Source: Chloroflexota bacterium (GTDB taxonomy: Bacteria; Chloroflexota; Anaerolineae; JAAEKA01). Taken from it: DNA of 50,657 nucleotides. Under the pieces are notes generated by a model. It was not told the DNA's origin, did no database searches, and saw only the letters and a program-made list of their open reading frames with translations. Positions 32,753 through 40,873 of the stretch are shown one piece after another; within the stretch, counting starts at the first letter, position 1; each line of letters begins with the position of its first letter. Location of the stretch: contig JAYELL010000016.1 of the NCBI GenBank assembly GCA_034717495.1, positions 1-50,657 on the forward strand, written 5' to 3'. Position numbers and translations under genes: made by a program.

Positions 32753-34138
32753 GTGAAACTCACCATTGTCGGCGGGGGTGGCGTGCGCGTGCCTATGTTT
32801 TTAGTCTCGACGCTGCGCCGGGTTGATTTGATAGGCCTCGATGAAGTCTGCTTGCTGGATATCGATCCGGACAAGTTGCAGGTGATGGGCAGCATCTGCC
32901 GGTATGTGGTTGAAACCAAGGGCAAAAGCGTTCGCATCACCACCACGACCGACCCCCACGCCGCCTTTGATGGGGCGCGTTACGTGGTTACTACCATCCG
33001 TGTGGGCGGCGACGAAGGCCGCATTCTTGATGAAAAAATCGCCTTACAGCACGGCGTTCTGGGTCAGGAAACCACTGGTCCGGGCGGCTTTGCCATGTCA
33101 ATGCGCAGCATCCCGGCCATTCTACAGTACGCCGACCTGTTGCAAAAGATTAGCCCCGACGCCTGGCTGTTGAACTTCACCAACCCCGCCGGGCTGGTGG
33201 CCCAGGCCCTGCATAATCAAGGTTTCAACCGGGCCATTGGTATATGCGATGGTGCCAATCTGGCCCAGCACGGTTTGGCCCGCTGGTTGGGCGTCGAGCC
33301 AAGAGAATTACGAGCCGAGGTTTTTGGTCTGAACCACCTCTCATGGACGCGTCGGGTGTGGCTGGACGACAAGGATGTGCTGCCCGATTTCCTGGCTGAC
33401 CCGCAGGCGATTGCCCAAACCAATATGAGTATTTTCGACCCCGCGCTCATTAAGTACTTTGGCATGTGGTTGAATGAATACCTCTATTACTACTACTACG
33501 CTGACCAGGCTGTGACCGATATTCAGGCTGACGACAAAACACGCGGCGAAGAGGTGCTGGAGCTCAATCGCGCCTTGCTGAAAACGATACAGCAAATTGA
33601 CGTAGAGGAAAACCCACAGGCCGCGCTCAGTGCTCTTCAGTCGGTGAACCAACGCCGGAACGCCACCTATATGCACTATGCCCGCCCCGACGCTCTCACC
33701 ATGGACGAAGCCGACCAAAGTGACTCAGGTCCAGAGGACCGGAGTGACGACGATGAGGGCGAAGGCTACGCCGGTGTGGCTCTGGACATCATCGAAGCGC
33801 TAGAAACCGGCAGGCCGATCTACATCGGCCTGAATGTGCCCAACAACGGCGCCATTGACTGTATGCGTGATGATGATGTGGTAGAGGTAAGCTGTGTGGT
33901 GGATAGCAGTGGCGTCCGACCCCTACCTGGCGGCGCGGTACCGGAAACCCAGGAACTCTTGATGCGCACGGTCAAACAGTATGAGCGGCTGGCCGTCGAC
34001 GCCATTCTCAGTCGCTCCCGCGATACGGCAGTGATGGCACTTATGGGACACCCGCTGGTGCTTTCTTTCTCACTGGCAGGTACATTGGTTGACGAATACC
34101 TGGCTGCACACCTTGAATACATCGGGGAATGGTGGTAA
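32753..34138 (+). CDS. GH4-family NAD-dependent glycosidase (CDGA variant)
   Basis: 461 residues of glycoside hydrolase family 4, which cleaves by NAD-mediated oxidation and elimination with a Mn2+. The N-terminal 'TIVGGGGVRVPMF' binds NAD, 'NFTNPAGLVAQAL' lies near 141-153, the metal-ligand region is 'CDGA' (Cys165-Ala168), and 'GLNHLSW' has His195. The overall sequence is nearest the 6-phospho-beta-glucosidase side of the family. However, the subfamily motif there is CNVP (or CDMP for phospho-alpha-glucosidases), and CDGA is neither. An unusual acidic insert 'DQSDSGPEDRSDDDEGE' lies near 320. GTG start with GGAG 8 nt upstream. It overlaps the PfkB gene by one base. Confidence 0.85.
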   Translation: MKLTIVGGGGVRVPMFLVSTLRRVDLIGLDEVCLLDIDPDKLQVMGSICRYVVETKGKSVRITTTTDPHAAFDGARYVVTTIRVGGDEGRILDEKIALQHGVLGQETTGPGGFAMSMRSIPAILQYADLLQKISPDAWLLNFTNPAGLVAQALHNQGFNRAIGICDGANLAQHGLARWLGVEPRELRAEVFGLNHLSWTRRVWLDDKDVLPDFLADPQAIAQTNMSIFDPALIKYFGMWLNEYLYYYYYADQAVTDIQADDKTRGEEVLELNRALLKTIQQIDVEENPQAALSALQSVNQRRNATYMHYARPDALTMDEADQSDSGPEDRSDDDEGEGYAGVALDIIEALETGRPIYIGLNVPNNGAIDCMRDDDVVEVSCVVDSSGVRPLPGGAVPETQELLMRTVKQYERLAVDAILSRSRDTAVMALMGHPLVLSFSLAGTLVDEYLAAHLEYIGEWW

Positions 34139-35067
34139 TGGCAAAAACACCGCCAGTCTCTACCTATGATGTTTTCTTTTGCGACGGTTACGTCTGGGAC
34201 CTGACATTTACCGGCCTGCCCGAGATGCCCCGATTAGGCACTGAGATATTTGGGTCCGGTTTTCAGATGACGCCGGGGGCCAGTTTTTATTCAGCCGTGG
34301 CGTTCCATCGTCTGGGGTTACGAGCTGGCTGGAGCGTCGATATCGGCAATGATCCGTTGAGCCGGTTTTTCCTGGAAACGGCGCAGCAGGAAGGGCTGGA
34401 TTGCAGCCTGATTCGGATACGCGATTTTCCCATTTTCAGCGTCACCACTTCACTTTCGTTCCCACACAATCGAGCGTTTGTTACCTATGCAAATGAGCCG
34501 CCCAGCACACCGCTGATGCCTCTGATAGAGCAATACCACCCGAGACTGTTGCTGCTTTCCAGCTTAGGTAGTGGACTTCGCTCCATCGAGTGGCTCGCGG
34601 CCATCCGTAAGGCAGGCACAAAGATTTTCCTGGAATGCCAAGTGCATCAGACTTCGCTCGACAACCCGGATGTTATTTACGCCTTGCAGTCTGTAGACAT
34701 TTTTGCTCCCAACGAGCAAGAAGCCCTGGAGTTGACCGGAGCAGCCGACGTAGAAGCAGCACTGGCCAAATTGGCCGAGTTGACCCCGCTGGTAGTCATC
34801 AAACTGGGTCCGCTCGGAGCAATCGCTAAAGTCAACGGGAAAGTTGTTCATGTGCCAGTGTTAAGGGTCAAAGTTCTCGACACCACCGGCGCGGGCGATA
34901 TTTTCAACACCGGCTTTATCTATGGGTACCTTGGAGGCGAACCTATAGAGAAATGCTTGATGTATGGCAACATCTGCGGTGGCCTGTCAACCACAGGGTA
35001 TGGCGTCCGTAATGCCCCGACCATCGCTCAGGTCAAAGGAGAAATGTCCCATTATGCCATGAAATAA
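34138..35067 (+). CDS. PfkB-family carbohydrate kinase
   Basis: 309 residues of the ribokinase/PfkB family. The C-terminal signature 'DTTGAGDIFNTGFIYGYL' near 247-264 contains the catalytic Asp, and the anion hole 'GAGD' is intact; 'VVIKLGPLGAIAKVNGKVV' is the ATP-side strand. The N-terminal di-glycine region is 'MTPGASFYSAVAFHRLG'. The ATG at 34138 overlaps the TAA of the GH4 gene (TAATG), so translation is coupled; an ATG at 34129 is also in frame. It probably phosphorylates the sugar freed by the GH4 enzymes, since no PTS genes are present. The exact sugar cannot be told. Confidence 0.87.
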   Translation: MAKTPPVSTYDVFFCDGYVWDLTFTGLPEMPRLGTEIFGSGFQMTPGASFYSAVAFHRLGLRAGWSVDIGNDPLSRFFLETAQQEGLDCSLIRIRDFPIFSVTTSLSFPHNRAFVTYANEPPSTPLMPLIEQYHPRLLLLSSLGSGLRSIEWLAAIRKAGTKIFLECQVHQTSLDNPDVIYALQSVDIFAPNEQEALELTGAADVEAALAKLAELTPLVVIKLGPLGAIAKVNGKVVHVPVLRVKVLDTTGAGDIFNTGFIYGYLGGEPIEKCLMYGNICGGLSTTGYGVRNAPTIAQVKGEMSHYAMK

Positions 35068-35311
35068 TACTGTCAATACTACCCGCGAAGGCCCGCTATT
35101 GGTGGGAGCGGCCAGAGTCAGGACTTAGAAGATGGGGTTTTGCCTGGCCCAAACACCGGGTGCTTTCACTTTGACCGTTGCTTGAAATCGTTTGGTCCCG
35201 CTTTTACCGATAGCCCATTTTCAGAAAGGAGGTGGATATTGCTTCAACGATGGTAGATTGGCTACAAGAGTGTATGTTTTTCAATCGCGTAATTCCAATA
35301 AGGAGGCTACC
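35068..35311 (+). other. Leader of the first ABC importer, with a spare perfect ribosome site
   Basis: No large gene. A near-ideal anti-16S match, GAAAGGAGGTG (35224-35234), is followed by a short frame that could start at ATT 35238 or ATG 35250 and ends at 35357, 46 nt inside the binding-protein gene. It may be a leader peptide for translational control. No convincing promoter was found. Confidence 0.3.
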
Positions 35312-36769
35312 ATGCGACGCCAACAGTGTTTCAGTCATCACAGACTCTTGTTGGTAAGTATTTTGATCATCGTAGGAGTTGTTGTTGCCGCCTGCGCTAC
35401 GATTACTCCCCCAGCCCCGGCTCAGGAGGAGCCCAGCCAGCCTTCAAGCGTTGCCACTGAGCAGCCTGCAGCAGAAGCTGAGTCTCCTGCCGAAGAAATC
35501 GTGTTGGATATTCGGGCTTCACAGCCGGAATACCTGAACGCTGAACGGCAAATCTGGGACATCTACGAAGCCCAGAACCCGGGGGTCAAAGTCAACTTAT
35601 TTGCTGTCAATGAAGACCAGGTTGCAGCGTTTGAAGCCAAAATGGCGGGTGGCTACGTGCCGGCGATGGACTTGCATGGCGCTGCCGTTGATGCCGGCAA
35701 CTACCAAAACTATGTCAACCTGCTGGACGTAGATTTTGAGTGGTTTGACCGCTGGCAGTATGATGTACGAACTGCGGCTGAAGAGTTAACGGGTGTGCCG
35801 GGTGTGTACGCGTTGGATCCCTTCCTGGGCCGTTTCTTTACCTGGCAGTATCACGCCGATCTGATGGAAGAATTGGGCCTAGACCCGCGTGAAATTCAAA
35901 CACAGGCCGATTTAAAACAGTTTCTGGCCGACTGTACAGCTGCTGTTGCGGAACGGGATGATATCGATTTCTGCTGGGACCAGGGCTGGCACAACTGGGT
36001 CTGGGGGGGTAATTATTTCGGAATGTGGCCCCTGTCACACGCTGATGGTCAGCGCGACCGCCAGCGAGATTCGTTCTTAGGCCAAATTGAGGATCCGGCC
36101 GAGGATCCCTTCCGCCACAGCTTTGAGTGGATCAAGGAAGCCTATCAGTCAGGTTGGATGCCTGAAGAGTTCTGGCTGCGTGAGTGGGAAACCGATATGG
36201 AAACCAGCTTTATTGCCAGGAAATCGCTGATGATGTTACACGGTCCCTGGACCTGGGACAAAATGCTGGCCGCCGACCCCAGCGCCCAACAGTTAGGCAT
36301 TCCGTCCACTCCACCGGAAAAAGAGGGCGATCCCTGGGTCCAATCTATGGGGCCCGTGAACCTGAATCGCGGTTATCGAATCCCTATTGGCAACATGGAC
36401 AAACCGGAATGGTCGCAAGTGCTTGACGCCTTTAACTGGTGGTACAGCCCCGAGGTAGTTAAAATGCAAGCGGAAATAAAAGGCGTCGGTGTGTTGTACG
36501 ATCTGGATGAACCGCTTGAGTTGGAAGGCCCACAATGGCTGGGGATTATCAAAGAATTCCAGCCGGGTGGCTTGTATGAAGATGTTATCATCGAAACCAG
36601 CCCCACCGGAGATACTGCCGTTACCAAATACAAAGTAGAAGGGAGCGGCAACTTCTGGGATTGGCAGTGGAATGATGTTTGGGCCAAGGTGGTGCAAGAT
36701 GAAATGACTGTAGACGAAGCATTGGCATGGTTCCACGAGCAGATGGCTAACGATTACGATCTACCGTAA
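35312..36769 (+). CDS. Sugar ABC transporter substrate-binding lipoprotein (system 1)
   Basis: A 485-residue family 1 extracellular solute-binding protein. The signal peptide has lipobox 'VVAAC' (Cys at about 28) followed by a Pro/Glu/Ala-rich tether. The mature part has 'QIWDIYEAQNPGVKVNLF', 'PGVYALDPFLGRFFTWQYHA', and 'WSQVLDAFNWWYSPEVV' in the usual order. AAGGAGG sits 5 nt before the ATG, a strong site. It captures oligosaccharides outside the membrane and hands them to the permeases at 36974 and 37945. A 17-bp perfect stem-loop lies just downstream. The ligand is unknown; the adjacent sulfatase and GH4 genes suggest a sulfated oligosaccharide. Confidence 0.9.
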   Translation: MRRQQCFSHHRLLLVSILIIVGVVVAACATITPPAPAQEEPSQPSSVATEQPAAEAESPAEEIVLDIRASQPEYLNAERQIWDIYEAQNPGVKVNLFAVNEDQVAAFEAKMAGGYVPAMDLHGAAVDAGNYQNYVNLLDVDFEWFDRWQYDVRTAAEELTGVPGVYALDPFLGRFFTWQYHADLMEELGLDPREIQTQADLKQFLADCTAAVAERDDIDFCWDQGWHNWVWGGNYFGMWPLSHADGQRDRQRDSFLGQIEDPAEDPFRHSFEWIKEAYQSGWMPEEFWLREWETDMETSFIARKSLMMLHGPWTWDKMLAADPSAQQLGIPSTPPEKEGDPWVQSMGPVNLNRGYRIPIGNMDKPEWSQVLDAFNWWYSPEVVKMQAEIKGVGVLYDLDEPLELEGPQWLGIIKEFQPGGLYEDVIIETSPTGDTAVTKYKVEGSGNFWDWQWNDVWAKVVQDEMTVDEALAWFHEQMANDYDLP

Positions 36770-36788
36770 GCCATCCCGTTTTTCTGCC

Positions 36789-36826
36789 GTAACTTTCCGG
36801 AAGTTTCAAAACTTCCGGAAAGTTAC
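36789..36826 (+). terminator. 17-bp perfect stem-loop between binding protein and permease
   Basis: Arms GTAACTTTCCGGAAGTT (36789-36805) and its exact complement (36810-36826) with loop TCAA. No T-run follows. Its position suggests partial termination or protection of the upstream message. Confidence 0.7.
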
Positions 36827-36973
36827 TATCTGTCATAGAATCAACTCTCGCCCCCAAAGATGATAGCTTTAATAGGCACTGGCTTCAGGAGGTTTATGGT
36901 TTCAGGGATGACATGAAGTGAAAAAGCGTGCTTGTTCATTCCAACACCGCTAAAGGTCAGGAGGTTTCCCAGT

Positions 36974-37921
36974 ATGGAACAGACCGTCAATGCGCCGGAG
37001 GCTATGGCTGACAAAAAGAAGATGTCGCCCCGGCAGCGTAAGCGCCATATTCAGAACTTAATTCTGCTGACGCCGCAATTTATTATCTTTCTTACACTGG
37101 TTATTATCCCACTTTTCGTGGCCATACCCTTTTTGTTTTCCGATATGTCGAATTTTCTGGACCCCCGGGTAAACTTCATTGGTTTTGATAATTTTACCCG
37201 TCTCTTTACCGACTCCAATATTGCAGCCGACTACTGGCCTGGACTGGTCAAGACTATTCGCTTCACCATTTTAAATTACGCTATGGTGTATGTGTTTGGC
37301 CTGACCCTGGCTCTGTTGATGTATGAAGTAGGTTTTCGGGGGGGGCTGTTTACCATGATTTACTTGCCTTGGATGGTTTCCGGTCTGGCTCTGGGTTTTA
37401 TAGCCCTGATGCTTTTTTCAGAGTCCACCGGCACCGTAAATCTGCTGCTGGAAAAATGGGGCATAATCAAAGAACCCTTCAATATCAAAAGTGAGGAAGG
37501 CACGACCATCGTGCTGCCGGTACTGGTGGGCTGGAAGGCTGCCGGATTTAATATGGCAATTTTCCTCACTGGCTTGCTGAGTATTCCCAAAGATACCATT
37601 GAAGCCGCCATTGTTGACGGAGCCTCGTATATGCAGCGCCTTCGGTGGATCTATTTTCCGCAGATGATCCCCTCCTTTGTCATCGCTACAATTTTTGCGC
37701 TGATGGGTTCGTTCAAGGTGTTCGATGAGTTAGTAGCCATGGGTGGTCTCTATCAAAATGACGCGGCTGAATTTCTATCGATTATCTTTTTCCGATATGG
37801 CTTTACCCAAAATAAACTATCCCTGGCCATGACCCTGGCGGTGCAAACCTTTTTGCCGCTCATGATTATTGCCATTTTCTTACAGTTCTTACAGCGGCGT
37901 GCAACCGTTTATCAGGATTAG
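36974..37921 (+). CDS. Sugar ABC transporter permease (system 1, MalF/UgpA type)
   Basis: 315 residues with six hydrophobic segments after a basic N-terminus ('KKKMSPRQRKRHIQN'). The EAA loop 'EAAIVDGASYMQRLRWIYFP' binds the ATPase. It is the first permease of a CUT1 importer. The ATG at 36974 has AGGAGG 9 nt upstream; a longer frame to 36932 is not supported. Codon and base use here are visibly more A+T rich than in the importers at 42.8-50.7 kb, which suggests a different origin. No ATP-binding subunit is encoded beside it; a shared MsmK/UgpC-type ATPase elsewhere is expected. Confidence 0.9.
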   Translation: MEQTVNAPEAMADKKKMSPRQRKRHIQNLILLTPQFIIFLTLVIIPLFVAIPFLFSDMSNFLDPRVNFIGFDNFTRLFTDSNIAADYWPGLVKTIRFTILNYAMVYVFGLTLALLMYEVGFRGGLFTMIYLPWMVSGLALGFIALMLFSESTGTVNLLLEKWGIIKEPFNIKSEEGTTIVLPVLVGWKAAGFNMAIFLTGLLSIPKDTIEAAIVDGASYMQRLRWIYFPQMIPSFVIATIFALMGSFKVFDELVAMGGLYQNDAAEFLSIIFFRYGFTQNKLSLAMTLAVQTFLPLMIIAIFLQFLQRRATVYQD

Positions 37922-37944
37922 GGTTACAGGGAGCTGAAAGAATT

Positions 37945-39090
37945 TTGGAAAACGAAAACATCAGCCCTTCCTCTACCGCTACTACCCATAACAGTAGTAA
38001 TAAACGATCTCTGGGCAACTTCCTGGGGGGCGACTTCTCATTGAGTAAGCGCAGGCGGGTTTTACGTAGCGCTATTTTGGCGTTTTTTGTTATTTATGCC
38101 CTGCTCACCATAGCGCCCTTTTACTTTCTGTTTGTGCGCACGTTCATTGACACCAAAGATTCCACCGATCTGCATCTCTGGCCTCCTCCCATCGGGGAAA
38201 TCAGTATGGACGCCGGTATCGGCAATCTCTCCATTTTTTATAATCTTGATCTGCAGAAAGTTAAGGATGACTGGGGCATTCCGAACACGGAATACCTTAA
38301 TCCCAAATGGAAACTAAGTCGCATAGCCGAAGAGTACAGCATTTCTCAAGATACCATTCGGGAATATCTAAGACCATTTGGCCGTTACAATGGCTGGATT
38401 GTATTGTTTAGCAATGAAGATTTCTGGCCCTCTATCTTGCGAACCATGACGGTTACGGTTTTGGGGGTGGTTGGACTTAGCATGTTGGGAATATTCACTG
38501 GCACGGGACTGGCCGGCTTACGATATGGATACCAGCGTTTTTTTTACGCCCTCTATCTGCTGGAAGTGGTTATACCACCATTCCTGATTTTGCTGCCTCA
38601 GTTTTATATGGTCAACAAGATACAGGCCCTCATTCCTGGTTCCGGCGAACCTGGTACGATCCGTAACATCAGTCAACTGGCCGTTATCGTCGCGCTTTAC
38701 ATTAAAGGTGGAGCGCTTTCAACGATGATTTACACCTCGGCCATTGGCGCTATTCCCCGCGATCTGGAAGAGTCGGCAGAGATCGATGGAGCCAGTCGCT
38801 GGCAATACATCTGGTACATTCTGCTGCCACTTATGAAGGTGCCCATTGCCAGCTTAACCGTTATCGTGCTGCCCTTCTTTTGGAATGACTTTCTGCAACC
38901 TTTTGTGTACCTTGATCCCAAAAATTCGACCTTGCTGCCGCTCATTCAATCGTTCACCGGGCAATATACCACCAACTTCCAAATTGTCTTTACCGGCGTG
39001 TTTATTTCAATAATCCCTCTGGTGCTGATTTACATCCTATTCCGCAAATGGTTTGTCGCCGGCGTAATGGAGGGAGCCATCAAGGGGTAA
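37945..39090 (+). CDS. Sugar ABC transporter permease (system 1, MalG type, with long outer loop)
   Basis: 381 residues, about 100 longer than most MalG-type permeases. A Ser/Asn-rich N-terminus precedes TM1 near 50-72. A loop of roughly 80-90 residues separates TM1 from the next TM segment and includes 'WKLSRIAEEYSISQDTIREY', which looks like a helix-turn-helix. Five more TM segments follow, with the EAA loop 'EESAEIDGASRWQYIWYILLP'. The start is TTG 37945, with GGGAG about 11 nt upstream. It pairs with the permease at 36974. The extra loop presumably lies outside the membrane and may contact the binding protein, as the MalF P2 loop does. Confidence 0.88.
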   Translation: MENENISPSSTATTHNSSNKRSLGNFLGGDFSLSKRRRVLRSAILAFFVIYALLTIAPFYFLFVRTFIDTKDSTDLHLWPPPIGEISMDAGIGNLSIFYNLDLQKVKDDWGIPNTEYLNPKWKLSRIAEEYSISQDTIREYLRPFGRYNGWIVLFSNEDFWPSILRTMTVTVLGVVGLSMLGIFTGTGLAGLRYGYQRFFYALYLLEVVIPPFLILLPQFYMVNKIQALIPGSGEPGTIRNISQLAVIVALYIKGGALSTMIYTSAIGAIPRDLEESAEIDGASRWQYIWYILLPLMKVPIASLTVIVLPFFWNDFLQPFVYLDPKNSTLLPLIQSFTGQYTTNFQIVFTGVFISIIPLVLIYILFRKWFVAGVMEGAIKG

Positions 39091-39128
39091 TATTTCTGCA
39101 CCGCTGACCGCCAAGGAGCTTACGCCTA

Positions 39129-40595
39129 ATGTCACAAGATCAACCCAATATCCTGTTAATAACAACTGACCAACAGCGGTTCGACACGGTTGGAGAACGC
39201 GCGCCGGGCTTCATGCGTACGCCCCACTTCGATATGTTGGCCCGTGAAGGAATCACGTTCTCTCGGGCTTATGCGGATTGCCCAATCTGCGTGCCCTCTC
39301 GAGTCTCCATCATGACCGGTAAAACCATCTTCAACCACGGCATGACCTACTTCGGCGACACGGCCACCGTTATCGATCGCAACACCTCCTTGCCGGGCAG
39401 CTTTCGGCAATTGGGTTATCAAACCGCTGCTGTGGGCAAAATGCACTTTGGGCCGCCTGAACGCGTGCGCCACGGTTTTGACGAGATGATTCTTCCAGCT
39501 GACTATTACCTTTGGATGACACGCTCCGGTATCCCCTACCAACCGATGCGCCACGGTCTGGGGCAAAACGAACTCTATCCCGGCATGGCCACGGTACCGG
39601 AGAATCTCACACTGACCGCGTGGACTGCCGAACAGTGTGTGGAGTACATCCGCGCGCGGCGCGACCCTTCGATCCCATTTTTCCTGTGGTGCAGCTTTAC
39701 CAAACCACACCCTCCCCTCGACCCGCCAGAACCCTATTACTCAATGTATCGGAATTCGCCTATCCCCGAACCAGTTTTCGGTGATTGGTCAGATGACGAA
39801 CATTGTCCCGAAGTCCTCAAACGTTTTCGCCAGCAGTGGAGCAACGACCTCATTCCACCGGAGATTATCCGCGAAGCGCGCGCTGCTTACTACGGTTTGA
39901 TCACTCAAATCGACTACAATATGGGCCGGGTTTTTGCCGCCCTGCAGGATATGAAATTACTGAAACACACTCTTATTCTCTACACCTCCGATCACGGCGA
40001 GATGCTGGGCGACCACCATTGCGGCGGGAAGATGTACTTCCACGAAGGTTCTGCGCATGTTCCCTTTGTGTTACGCTTGCCCAAGCGCTGGGAAAACCGG
40101 GAACATGGCACGATATGCGATACGCCTGTTACCATGGCTGACATCCTGCCGACGCTGGTTACGGCGGCCGGCGGCGAACCGCCGGATGATGTGGATGGGG
40201 TTGATGTTTTATCCCTCGCCCGCAATGATGCTTCTTCATCAGAAAGACACCTCATCGCCACCGGCAGGATTTATCCCGATGGAGACCCGGAATATCTGGC
40301 TATCACCGACGGGCGCTGGAAATACATCTGGTATCCTGAAGGTGGCACGGAGCAGTTATTTGACCTTGACACCGACCCTTGCGAATTAACCGAACTGGCC
40401 GGACTTGCCGCGCATCGGGCCAAAAGTGACGAACTCAAACAAATTCTCACCCGTCGTCTGGAACACCGACCGGAATTTGTAGAAGATGGACAGTTGATAG
40501 TCCGTGAGCTTCAAGGCGACAGCGAACGAGACCGTCGCAACAGGCCCTGGCCCGGCTACCATACTGAATACCATCTCGCCGATGTGCGGCATTGA
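39129..40595 (+). CDS. Cysteine-type sulfatase (S1 family)
   Basis: 488 residues of the formylglycine-dependent sulfatase family. The N-terminal metal site is 'LLITTDQQR' (Asp14), and the modification motif 'CVPSRVSIMTG' (Cys54, C-x-P-S-R-x4-T-G) is perfect. 'HGEMLGDHH' supplies the distal metal ligands near 290-298, and 'GKMHF' the usual Lys/His pair near 103. There is no signal peptide, so it should act in the cytoplasm on imported sulfated sugars. Activation needs a formylglycine-generating or anSME enzyme, not present here. It lies directly after the permease genes, so desulfation is probably coupled to import and to the GH4 enzymes. Confidence 0.92.
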   Translation: MSQDQPNILLITTDQQRFDTVGERAPGFMRTPHFDMLAREGITFSRAYADCPICVPSRVSIMTGKTIFNHGMTYFGDTATVIDRNTSLPGSFRQLGYQTAAVGKMHFGPPERVRHGFDEMILPADYYLWMTRSGIPYQPMRHGLGQNELYPGMATVPENLTLTAWTAEQCVEYIRARRDPSIPFFLWCSFTKPHPPLDPPEPYYSMYRNSPIPEPVFGDWSDDEHCPEVLKRFRQQWSNDLIPPEIIREARAAYYGLITQIDYNMGRVFAALQDMKLLKHTLILYTSDHGEMLGDHHCGGKMYFHEGSAHVPFVLRLPKRWENREHGTICDTPVTMADILPTLVTAAGGEPPDDVDGVDVLSLARNDASSSERHLIATGRIYPDGDPEYLAITDGRWKYIWYPEGGTEQLFDLDTDPCELTELAGLAAHRAKSDELKQILTRRLEHRPEFVEDGQLIVRELQGDSERDRRNRPWPGYHTEYHLADVRH

Positions 40596-40610
40596 CATTG
40601 ATTGCATTCG

Positions 40611-40641
40611 GATGTGTCGCAATTGGCAATTGCGACACATC
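40611..40641 (+). terminator. 14-bp perfect stem-loop after the sulfatase gene
   Basis: GATGTGTCGCAATT (40611-40624) and its exact complement (40628-40641) with a 3-nt loop. No T-run follows, so its role may be message stabilisation or partial termination before the second GH4 gene. Confidence 0.55.
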
Positions 40642-40695
40642 TGTCTAAAGAGGGCGAAAGTCAACAGGTCCTGGCCAAATCAAGCCTGGAATTCC

Positions 40696-40714
40696 GTACC
40701 GGACAGACCGGTAC
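40696..40714. promoter_or_regulatory. Perfect palindrome GTACCGG-N5-CCGGTAC
   Basis: A 7-bp inverted repeat with a 5-bp centre, in the 278-bp gap before the second GH4 gene. The rest of the gap shows no gene and no clear promoter. A looser GTACC...GGTAC pair lies at 32666-32689, before the first GH4 gene. It could be an operator. Confidence 0.4.
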
Positions 40715-40873
40715 CTCTTTGCTCTCCTGCCAGGGTCTCTCTGACAACTGGTCGTGATTATCACCGTGCCTCTTTCGCCTCCTTAATAATGTAATGCGTG
40801 TTGGCTTCGAAAACTCGCTCAGAAGGACAGTTGAACGAAGTGTCTGGTAGAGAAGCCGTTAAAGGAAAGCCGA

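Noticed and set aside
35100-35220. TTGAAA-17-TACCGA as promoter of importer 1
   Set aside because: The -10 match is poor (no final T). The locus may be read from the GntR promoter or from an unrecognised promoter.
38290-38370. HTH-like text in the MalG-type permease as a real DNA-binding domain
   Set aside because: By topology it lies in the loop outside the membrane, so a DNA-binding role is very unlikely; it is kept only as an odd feature.
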